Assembly (NCBI GenBank): GCA_000708835.1
Contig: DF237277.1
Span: 1 to 64,000, forward strand
Reading direction: 5' to 3'
DNA length: 64,000 bases
Source of the DNA: Klebsormidium nitens
Taxonomy: Eukaryota > Streptophyta > Klebsormidiophyceae > Klebsormidiales > Klebsormidiaceae
Shown here: positions 1-9,800 of the stretch, piece after piece
How positions within the stretch are numbered: position 1 is the stretch's first letter
How the letters are laid out: each line of letters begins with the position of its first letter
Notes under the pieces: model-generated
What the model was told of the DNA's origin: nothing
The model's input: the letters and a program-made list of their open reading frames with translations, nothing else
Database searches by the model: none
Made by a program: the position numbers and the translations under genes

Positions 1-1547
1 GATTTGTCTTTGTTTGTCTTCGTACAGCTTTGTTAGGGTCGTGCGCACCATGATGATCATTTGACCATTATAGGCGCAGCCACCGTACCTTAGTAGACGT
101 GGATTCTGGACGTCGGACACCTTCTCAAGGAACACGCAAATTCACAATGAATCTGTGTAATACGACCGCGTACCAAGTGAATAGTACAGCCACATGTACG
201 TCGTAAGTGCGAAAGCTATAGGGCTGGCCCTTTCATTCGGCTCTTCAACGGTCATTGAAAGCACATGCGCACATGCAAGCTTGCATGGGCCCCGCTTACA
301 ATCGGCCCATCAATACTACATCAGGCTTGGGAAGGACGTCGAGGACGCTTCACAAAATTCGTCTTTCTTGATGGAAAACTTGAGATGGGACTTAATTTGG
401 CAGAGCGGCAAACCGTTCCATATATATACTAACTCGCAAACAGTGCCAGTACAGTGATGGCCGGGCCCAAGCAAAAGTGTCTATTTATACAGTCCTCGCC
501 AACTGTTCGTTATAGCCGTTGGAGCCGTTTACTTCGCACTTCTTCGAACGAGGGATGCCAGAACGTATGTAAAGCCTGTATCCATGGTCGAAATGAGAAC
601 CAGGAGCACAGCAATTGTTCCCGTGACAAGGCCCATTGTGCTGACCTGGAAACATTGTGAAGACGTGTCATCAAAGATGACTTGTCGTCAAGAATAAACG
701 GTTCTTTTTTCAAACGACTGTTTATATTCTGCAATGCTTCGTGATATCCTCAAAAGATTCAAAACGTATCCTCAAAAGATATCAAAACTTATCCTCAAAC
801 CGGTGCCGCATCTCGATGTACGATTTGAATATGTGATACAAGCTTTTTGAAAGAGAGTGAAGGTGGCCATTGAAAACAAGCAATCATTTTTTAAAACGAC
901 TCGTCTTTGTACAATTCATGCGTCTTTTCGTAATATCCTCGAGGGAAGGATGTTTCAAAACGGTGCAGCTCCCCAAAGTACAATCAAGGAAGTCGTGATT
1001 TTGCATGTTGAGAAGAGAATGGAGCTGATCCGGGCTGAGCGACCTTATCAGTAGAGACTTCGCATGGGTTTGTCAAGAAGTAAGTACAACTTTCAAACTT
1101 GCATGAGGAATTCCAAGACCATGAAAAGCGCCAGGGCTCACTGTCTCCCCAGGACTGGGCCATGAGAGATTGAACAGCTCCCCCGGTTGTTTCACCAAAA
1201 AATGGAAAGTGGCAAAAGTGGCAGTGCGCAGCCAGCCCCAAATGAAGAGCGCTATGCTGCAAAAGCAGACAACAAGCTGTAAGTTCAGGAAGCTTCCAGA
1301 GCTGGTTGAGAACACGTCCTGTCGAGCAGTTCAGTGGCAGCAAAGAGGAGCACACGGTAAGAGTAAACGTTGGCAGTTTCTCAGGTTGGGAGCTGGATTG
1401 CGCTGCTGCGGTGTACATTTAGAGGGGTTCCAAGTGCACATGCTGGTCAGTCTGGAACAAACGTCAATCTGAACAGAAGCCCCTACAGAAACGGTCAATG
1501 AGAAATCCTGCCACACTTTATCGAGCATCTTTCTTATTAAGAGAAGG
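1..1547. other. no supportable gene; degenerate repeats
   Basis: No open frame here shows a recognisable domain or a credible chain of splice sites. A short A/T-rich repeat around 735-800 carries about three tandem copies of a unit close to 'tatcctcaaaagat'. The block around 700-760 resembles the block around 885-960, suggesting an old local duplication. Part of the stretch near 1330-1640 on the minus strand could hold the 3' exon of the neighbouring minus-strand gene, but no join is convincing. Confidence 0.4.
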
Positions 1548-1686
1548 TCAAGGACAAGGACAAGGACACCAATTTTGTAACAGCGAAGTGAACATGCTAT
1601 CTGCAGACGGAGACTTATTATGCAATGAAGCGCCAGAACTCTCATGATGAGACATCAGAAAGTAGCACGCGCTTAGTATCACATAC

Positions 1687-2507
1687 CTGCAGGTCTCGTA
1701 TACGAATGTCCCCCACCATGTTTGCTTTGCCTGCGCCTTCTCAAACGCTTTCTTCTTGTCTACTTCTGACAGCAGTGTCAGCACCTCGATCCCCACCCCA
1801 GAATGATCCTGCGCAGGCACCTCGACTTTGATGGCCTCATCAGCTAATCCAGATGTCTCAGAAGGACTGACCGGAAATGACGCTCTTGTCCCAGACTTCC
1901 CCAACACTGCTGCAGCTTCCGAGCTGACCTCGCCAGGGACTCTGTTTCCCCCACTGGTGGACGGACCGCTGTCAGGTTCTGAATCAGTGGCCCACGGATC
2001 GCTCCTCACAGAAAAGTCCTTGTCTTTCGACAGCATTGCAGCAAATTCGCCTTTCGACCAGTTTTCAAATTCCAGCTCCACATCGTATGGTTGAGCATCC
2101 CCCCCACTTGTGCTTTCTGTTGAAGCGTTGGTTCCATTTCCTCTTCCTCCCGCCCGCCGTAACGACCTTTGCTTTTGACACCACCGGCTGTTGTGTGCCA
2201 TGTCCGAGGGTTTTCCTGACCACCACCCCTGCCATCGGACATCTGTGCATGACGATTTGTCCGCGAGCTGCTTCCACCGTCTAGCTTGCCCTTGCCATGT
2301 CAGTGCCCTCAAAGAGAATTGTGACCTTCTTCGCATACCCCTCGATACTTGCCACCTTCCCCCACAAACCAGAATCCTTGGCCCGGCCAAGGTGCCGTTC
2401 GTGTGCCCACCGGCATCCCGACCAAACACCAAGCGGTTCGCTTTAGCTTCTTGGAAGCCTTGTTTGGGAAAAGCGAATGCTCTGGTCTGTGCCCAAGCAG
2501 TGCACAT
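1687..2507 (-). CDS. hypothetical protein, partial (5' coding exon)
   Basis: This is a long open frame on the minus strand, read from an ATG at 2507 to a strong 5' splice site after 1687 (ctgcag|gtatgt), about 273 residues. The first ~80 residues are rich in Arg, Ser, Gln and Gly with few acids, which could be an organelle-targeting leader. The middle is acidic (a DVELEFENWSKGEF stretch, then Ser/Glu/Pro-rich low complexity). The last ~30 residues look like a helix (LLSEVDKKKAFEKAQ) followed by KQTWWGTFVYE. I do not recognise a family. The 3' exon was not identified: an acceptor near 1530 keeps a frame open but is weak. Antisense ORFs over the same bases look like shadows. The gene is divergent from the DHHC gene, with about 730 bases between starts. 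Confidence 0.4.
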
Positions 2508-3239
2508 GATTGCAGTACCAATCAAGGTTGCACGAAAGTTTCCTTCGTCGTCTCTGCTCTGCTCTGCTCTTCAAATGCTTCCTGATCAATCCAGCTCATA
2601 TGCAGCTTCAATGGTGGCAAACTTGCCAGTTGCGCTGTTGACGTCAGTGTCAACACTGACAGCTAGTGAAGACTGACCCTGACTCTTGAGTGCCCCTCTA
2701 CCCATTGGCAAGATCTGAGATGGTACGTTTCTTTCGGTTTGCCTGAGGTTGGAGGTTTGGTTTATCCCCAACCCGCTAGTACAGAAAGTCGAAACCCTTT
2801 TGGCCCACGGGCGATAACGGTTCAAGGCCGGCGGACTTGGAGCTGCATGCTCCTAATTATCTTGCCGTTTCTCGAGCAATCGAGCGGTAACGAATCTACA
2901 AGGCATGCTTAACCCGGTTCTCCTCCAATCCTGTTAGAGCCATAGTCACAGGTGGGTCATGACTCATGAACGAGGTTTCTTCCATGGCGAGCTTGCAAGT
3001 TGAAGACGCTGCAAGCTTGCCACCAAATTCCACTTTACTGACTCTTGTTGACAAGCAGCTAGAATTCTCCAAACTCAAATCATCTGGCCGGTGTCCTTGC
3101 AAGCGTAATAGGGAGCTTGAGGGCTAACATGGAGATCAAGCTCCTATCAAGGCCAGAGAAAGATGTCCTCAATCGTTTGTGACAAGGAGAAGCTTGGCAT
3201 GCTGCTTCAGTTAAGACTTCGCGGAGGCTTCAGGCTTTA
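2508..3239. promoter_or_regulatory. shared intergenic region between divergent genes
   Basis: This spacer separates the minus-strand hypothetical gene (start 2507) from the plus-strand DHHC gene (start 3240). It should hold both 5' leaders and promoters. I see no clear TATA box or conserved element, and the short ORFs inside have no recognisable content. Confidence 0.3.
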
Positions 3240-6200
3240 ATGGCGCTGACTCCCAGCCGCCTGCTCTCCATCACTGTTTGCCTCGTATTGTCTGCCTATG
3301 CATTCGTCTGCTACACAACGGTCCAGCTCGTCATCTTCCCTTCGATGGGGCCAGAGCTGACTACTCCATTGGTGCTTCATCTGTCAGCATTCAGTGCGAT
3401 TGCTCTGCTAGGCATTGTGTCCTATGCTGCGGCAGTGATGATAGATCCTGGAAGCGTTCCTCCTGGGTGGATGCCGGATGCGGAGGAGAACAATGACATG
3501 GCAGTCCAGGAGGTGAAGAGTGTGAGTGACAGAAAACCTGGAACTTTGAGCAGCTGCTCACTCAAGCTTACTGACTTTCTTCTGATTTCACCTTGCTGTT
3601 AGCTCTCTGCATAATAGCATCCGGGCAATTGTAGCCTCTTATGTAGTGCATTCGGTTTAGGATGCCTGTCATTTCAACTTTTGTCTGTGACGGGCATCAT
3701 CGATCATTCCAGTGGTTATTGGTGGCATTTGAAGGCTACTGCTTCCCCTCAATTTGGCGGTGACAAGCCCTCACTAGCTTGGCTCAGTGGCTGTCCTCTC
3801 TGACCTCAGAACTAGCTTGTGTTGCCTCCCCGAGCTTGCACCCAGCATATTGGGGCATCATGAAGCCTTCCCAAAGACCCAATCGAAGTCACCCTGGCTG
3901 AGCTAGCACCAGCTTCTCCTCTTCAACTTCTTTTGAGCTATCCAAGAATCTGAAAAACCTTTCTTCCTTGGCTCTCACCAGGATGGGGGGGCGCGCTTCT
4001 GCAGCAAGTGCCAGGCGTACAAGCCCCCCCGCTGCCACCACTGCCGGATATGCAAGGCCTGCGTGCTGCGCATGGACCACCACTGCGTGTGGATTGCCAA
4101 CTGCGTTGGCCAGCACAATTACCACCCCTTCTTCCTTTTTGTGCTCTACTTCCTGGTCGGCTGCGCCTATGCGTTGGTAAGTTTTCGAACCAGTAATCAG
4201 CGACCTCTGCACAAGCTCTGTTTGTTGTTAGTAGCAGCAGTCGAGTCAGCTTTGTCATCAGCTTACTCCGTCTCTTGATGTTTCCACAATCTCAGTAGAT
4301 CAGGAGCCTAGTGAAGCTGATAGTTGCGGTGAAAAAATGAAGAGGAAAGCCGTAAGTTCTTTGATAAGCCAGAAAAGCAGGCGAGAATGCAGGATCAGCA
4401 CTACAGACCAACGAGGTGGATGTGTGCACTGTCTTTCATTGAGCGCCATCTTTGAGCGTGCAGTCCCCTCCACCAAATGGAGTGACCACCAAAAAAGCAG
4501 TCCAAAAAGGAAGCGTATGTGGCACCTTCCTTGGAGCTCTGAAGGCATCCCTTTCACTGTTGCAGTACCTTCTCATCAACCAGCTGTTGCAAGACATTGA
4601 TAGTTTGGAAGATACTGCGAGTGAGGCGCAGGAAAGGGACCGCAGGAGGCTGCCCCACCAGTCATTCGAGATCTCGTGGGACAGCTTATATCGGGTGAGT
4701 CAGAGCACTAGTGGCAAAGCAAGCACTCATTATCTTCCGCTAGGTAGTCCGTCCTCTTCGCATTTGGATCAAACAATGATGCAATCTGGAAAGGCAGCTG
4801 GGCGCTCTCCTGACGTTCATTTGGTGGTCGACTTTTCTCCGCAGTCCGCCCGTTAAAAGGAGAATTGAGTTCGTCCCAACTGAATGTTCTTAAATGCTTT
4901 CGAAGCTCGTCATGAACCTCTTGCGGATCCTTATATGGCTGCCTTACCCGGATGCGGCACCCGCTTGCAGTCCACGTCGTGTCCCTGCTTTGTATCGCAG
5001 AATGCACTGCGAGCTTCGCTTCTGCGCTCGGAAGTACTATTGATGGGAACAGTGCTCACTAGGAGTTTTGAATGTAATCGTTCCCCATGATCTGGCACCT
5101 TATATCGCCCTCGTGCGCAGATCTTTACAGCAATCTTGGTGCTGCCTTTGGCGATCGGGCTGGGGGTGCTCTTCTGCTGGCACGTCTACCTCGTGCTGCA
5201 TAACAAGACCACCATCGAGGTCAGCGGCTAACCCCTGTAGCTAAACCCATTTCTTAGGAATTGTCGTGGACACAGGCATCACGTAGGCAGCACTTTGTTC
5301 CTCTTGTGGTCGTGCCTCGACGCCTGCATTGACCACGTGGGTTTACTGACGTTCCAATGTTAGTCGTAATCAACGAAGCCTTATCGAGTAATGCTTGTAC
5401 AATGAAGAGGTATTGCGGACGCCTCTCGTTCGGATTCTGGAACGCGAGTCCATCGGCCAGACGGCTGCTCGTTTACGTCTGAGTAATACTCTTAAAAACG
5501 AAAAGCAAGATTCGTCGCCTTAGGGAAGCTTTTAGTGATCTTGTCAACCCAATTTTCTCTTGCCAACTCGGGTTTTGTTTAGATTCTTGCTCAAAAGAAG
5601 ATGGAGGGTCGAGGCAGAAAGGGAGAGATGCTCTCATCTGGAGGCTTGTCAACAACTGAGCGAGGCACTTCGCTTCCAGGCTTCGTTGAGCACGTTGGAA
5701 CCATGAGGACCTGAGCGAAAATTTTGCAAGTTCGAATAACAAGTTCTGATTCAATTCTGAATACAGATTCACCTTAACTTGTTTTGAGGCTCTTTTGTCA
5801 CAGGTTGTGCATCCTACGGTTCCTTCATTTTCACTCCTCTGGCGTACACCTTTGCTCTTCACTCCTGTTGTACACCTTTGGAAACGAAGAAACACCTGAA
5901 AGATTGCAGAACTCAGATCCTGTCGACCTCTGGGCCAAATGAAGAAAAAGAGGGCGGTTGCCTTGTTTCTTCCAAGGCCGAGCATGGATTGAATGGGTGC
6001 TCCTTCTTGTCTTGTCGCGGATATGAGCGCTCACTCCTTTGTAGCCTGCAAATTATCTGATACGCACCGGGTGCTGTGGCTAGACCGTTCAGCACGCTCT
6101 TTCTTTGATGCAGTATCATGAAGGAGTAAGGGCGAGGTGGCTCGCGAAGAAAAAAGGACAGCTGTACAAGCATCCGTACGACCTAGGCATCGTGCGGAAT

Positions 6201-6856
6201 CTAATAACGGTGAGCGGGCCCCTGGTAAAGCTTTTCCAAGCTCAGAACCGTGAGACCAAGTCATGTCTGTTGGTTGCTGATTTCCAAGGGCGTTGTTGCT
6301 CGATCAGAGCCGCAAGACGTAAACCAGGCGCACTGTCTTATATCGTCATCTGTACGTTGCCTCGATACCAGAAGCCTACGAAAGTTGTCGAATTTTTCTG
6401 TTGACAATCACTAACGACGGGGTACTCACACCTCCACTGCAGATATTCGGGCCCAATGCAACATCGTGGTTTTGGCCGACCCTGCAAAGCCCAGGGGGGG
6501 ATGGATTGTCGTTTCGAACTTATCTCCATCTGAGTACGGAGACGGACAGGTCAGTAGGTTTAGATGAAGAGGTCCGATTAGAGACAAGGACAGATGATGA
6601 CGACTTCATCTCACTTGGGCATAAGCCCGTAATACATTGATCAACTGATTCTGCGGAAGAACATTCTTCATGCAGCTAGCTCTTCTTGAAACTACTTGTA
6701 GGAGTCCTGGCTTCGTGCAAGTTTGCTTGCTAAGGTTGAGAACAAAGTGCTCAAACTCTTCCTTTCAGCTCTAGGCCATTGGGGTCGTATGAGATCATTG
6801 CGCATGGTGACGGTGGTAACTGGGAATACAACCCGCGGACAACCGCAAGTGTCTAG
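3240..6856 (+). CDS. DHHC-type protein S-acyltransferase (PAT15/16-like)
   Basis: This enzyme attaches palmitate to cysteines of membrane proteins in the endomembrane system. Seven exons join in frame: 3240-3521, 3982-4176, 4566-4694, 5121-5219, 6114-6209, 6443-6549 and 6769-6856, giving about 331 residues. Residues ~8-70 hold two membrane segments ending in the family motif DPGSVPPG. Exon 2 encodes the cysteine-rich domain, beginning RFCSKCQAYKPPRCHHC, with the catalytic DHHC in RMDHHCVWIANCVGQHNY and a third membrane segment. Exon 4 is the fourth membrane segment ending HNKTTIE. Exon 5 carries the YHEGVRARWL and YKHPYDLG motifs typical of plant PAT15/16. All seven introns-to-exon phases agree. 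The last exon is less certain: if the donor at 6550 is unused the frame stops at 6640 instead. Length matches the plant subfamily. Confidence 0.9.
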
Positions 6857-7739
6857 CTAGGTTATTTTCTCTGTGAACCATGGGCCGTCTGCTCGATGTG
6901 AAGTGTAAGAACTACTGCATCGCATGATGGTGTACGCATCCTTACGGATCTGGCGCTCTGCCACCAGGCGGCTCGTCACACATGGTGGAATCATGACTTA
7001 GTCGTATCGCGGCCCGGCCCGGCCGCGCAACCATCCAATGTATCCTGTTGCATACATTGAAGTGCCGGCCCGCGCGCGCTGCGTATTGTAAGGTGCTTGA
7101 TGTAAGCGTCGAAGCCTGAAACTTGATGGATTTTAATCGAACGAGACCGCAATGGAAAAAGGCACATGTATGGAGCCAGATGCATTCGTTCAAATCCACT
7201 CGGCGCTTGAGCGCTTGAGCGGAGTCTGGCTCGGACCAATAAAAACTCCGCGATGCACAAGCAACGAAGGTTTTCCGCGACGATTTGCTTGTCGGCCTTC
7301 CGACAATGCTGTTAAATCTCAAAATCGGTATGCATCGTGAATGGCCGCTATCCTAGTCAGATGGTAAGCTATCCCTCCGCAACCGTCTGTATACAGACTG
7401 TGGTTGTTCGTGCAAGGTTCGGCCCGTGAAGGAAACTTGGCCAGTGGCGAATCTGTCGTGGGCCAGCGCTTTGAGCTGCAGGACTCTCGAAATCTCTAAA
7501 AGCTGAACCTTTCCATCAACCTCCAAGAATTGTAAAGTAGGCTTTTGCCTTCATGTAGAGCTTACTCCCGCCTCTGATGAGGCGACAGACATGGTCAGTA
7601 GTGTTCAAATCGCCGAATCCGTTCAAGTCCTTTCTTAGCGATCGTGACTGTTAAAGCTTCGACAACTTTCATTTCAATTGACGTCAAGAATTGCCTGTCC
7701 TTATCCCGGCCGCGATCCTTCGTTTGGCAAAGAACGGCT
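6857..7739. other. intergenic; no gene seen
   Basis: No frame with recognisable content. A GC-rich patch at about 6990-7080 includes 'cggcccggcccggccgcgc'. It probably holds the 3' ends of the flanking convergent units, but no polyadenylation signal stands out. Confidence 0.4.
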
Positions 7740-8405
7740 TTACTCTCCGACCCGAAGCTCCGCCGCCATGTCCGCTACAAACGCGTCGACTTTCTTGCGG
7801 CTGACGAGCGGCATCGTGATGACGTGCGAGATCTTTGCTTGGCCGGCGAGGTGCCAGCGCTTCATCAGGGCCTCACTTCGGCGGGGAAAGACGACGATGA
7901 GCGAGTTCTCGTCGCGCCACGCGTCAACTCCCGCCGCGCGCAACCCCTCTGTGGCATATGCCGCCACGCCCAGGGCCCTGCCGCTCACGAATCGCTCCGA
8001 CGCCCCCGACAATGAATAGCGTACCACAGCACTAACTGCGTGAGGCCGTTGCGCGAGCCCGAGAGCGTCGTATCCAAAGCGCCCATGTACTCAACTCTGC
8101 TCCCAATGCCCTCCACGTGGCAGCGCCGCGCGAGGACCATTCCGCAGGGCATCGGCAAGCCGATAAGCTTGTGGCCGCTGACGGATATGCTATCGGTGCC
8201 GTCTAGGAAGCCGAAGGGCTGCGGGTTAGGGGCGAAAGGAAGCACGAAGCCGCTCAGCGCTGCGTCGCAGTGAATGTACGAGCGCCATATGCCTGCCTCG
8301 GAGAGTGCCGCTTTGATGCGCGGCAGGCTGTCGATGGCGCCCGTCATGGTGGAGCCGATGTTCGAGAACACGATGGCCGGGGAGTCGCGGTTAGCGTGCG
8401 ACAGG
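7740..8405 (-). pseudogene. truncated, frameshifted group II PLP decarboxylase (serine/histidine decarboxylase-like)
   Basis: The C-terminal half of a histidine/serine decarboxylase-type enzyme is readable without introns. Around 8398-8030 come RDSPAIVFSNIGSTMTGAID, a YIHCDAALSG segment with the aspartate that contacts the cofactor, the PLP-lysine motif SGHKLIG followed by PMPCG, and GSRNGLTQLVLWYAI. At about 8010-8020 the frame breaks next to a run of five G, and the remainder (ALGVAAYATEGLRAAGVDAWRDEN to the stop at 7740) is one frame away. The usual ~200 N-terminal residues that should precede 8400 are not found within 1 kb upstream. Both defects point to a nonfunctional remnant. The lack of introns and the high GC of the block differ from neighbouring genes, so a transferred or processed origin is possible but unproven. 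Confidence 0.75.
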
Positions 8406-9800
8406 GACGGGGTGTCAGAACGTTTTTCCAAAAGCTTTGTCATCGAGTCTTGACATCGGGCGTAACAGCACACTTTCAGCCGTTTGAAAGTGAATTTGGG
8501 TGACGAGTCCGCCGGTACGACGGAGCGGGCAGAACACGTAAGGCGAAGGAAACATGTTTCCCCGGAAACGTCTGTTATGAACCACATAGGTATAATGTGG
8601 TTATGCACCTTCTTCGTAGATCACTATAGCCCCAAACAGTCTGGCAAACTTTGCGCGAGAGTGAAACGGTGGTTGAAAGACAATCCTTTCTAACCAAGTG
8701 GATGATATGGGCCATGAACGATCGTGCCCTCAACCTTCTCAACTAAAACCCTGGAAAGCATTGGTATGACTATACCCAGGCTGGTGCTGCTAGGTCGCGA
8801 AGCTACAGGCTACACTTGTGTTTAGAGTTCGATCCGAGCATGTTTGCCAAGGTTCTCACTCGGCGCGCGCATGCCACCTCAAAGCCTGCCGGGACCCCGC
8901 CAAAGAATGGTTCTTCTAGACACTGAAAAGCCTCAAGCGACAAGCAACACTAAAATAACGTCAAGGGCTGCTCGCGATTCCCAATAGAGGGAGCTTTCTC
9001 CGCTTCTTCAAACGTCTGGATGCCCCTTGCGCTTGGTCGAACTTTCGCGGCATTCAGAGTAGACTTTTGCTTGCAAGCTCAGCTTTGTGAGCCCGAGGCC
9101 AAAACGACGGACAAAGTCATCCACGTGGGCATTGGAGCAGGCTCCTCGAATGCTCGCTCGTTGCAAGGGAAAGTTCTTCCTCCTACAAAACGCCAACGTT
9201 GGAAACGGGTCGACTATACGCACACAAGTAGATTTGCTGGTTTCACTTCTAGGGACGTTGTTGTCTGCACTGAGAGTCGAAGTTGGCGCGCATTGGCCCT
9301 GATGATGCGGTCTTCGAGAGTCGTTCTTCCGAGACTCCAATGTGGTTTGGTCATGCCACCGAGAACTAGCAGCAGTGTTGCCTGATCTGATAAAAAGCAA
9401 CCGCACTCATCACAAGTTGTATGCTGCAGCTGCAATATGGATATATATCCACTCGATGCTCCTCGTCTTCTTATTGCCAAACCTCACGGCAAAGCTCTCA
9501 ATATAGCAAGAACTCATCCGCGTCTCCCTTGAAAGCAAGGCATTAGTAGCTCATGCTCCAATGAGATCGATCCCAGTGAACCAGCATCCCTACGATGCAG
9601 ACCACCGCCAGCAATCTTCTGCTTGATGAAGACACTGATTGTGTCATCCCTTGCCTTCCAAGTTCAAGCGGACAAACAGTGGAAGCACGTATCCGTCGAA
9701 GCTAAGCGTCACTGCTAGTTCTTCTGCCGCCCAGCCGGTCTTCTCTAGCGCAGTTCTAGGAAAGTCCTCCCAACCACAATCGTTTTCACACCGACCTACC
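8406..9800. other. intergenic; no gene seen
   Basis: Several open frames up to ~130 codons occur on both strands around 9000-9480, but they overlap one another and show no family features. The last ~150 bases are the 5' leader of the secreted-protein gene starting at 9801. Confidence 0.4.

Noticed and set aside
984-1645. Minus-strand ORFs as the 3' exon of the hypothetical gene at 1687-2507
   Set aside because: The only in-phase acceptor is a weak AAG and the resulting sequence is not convincing.
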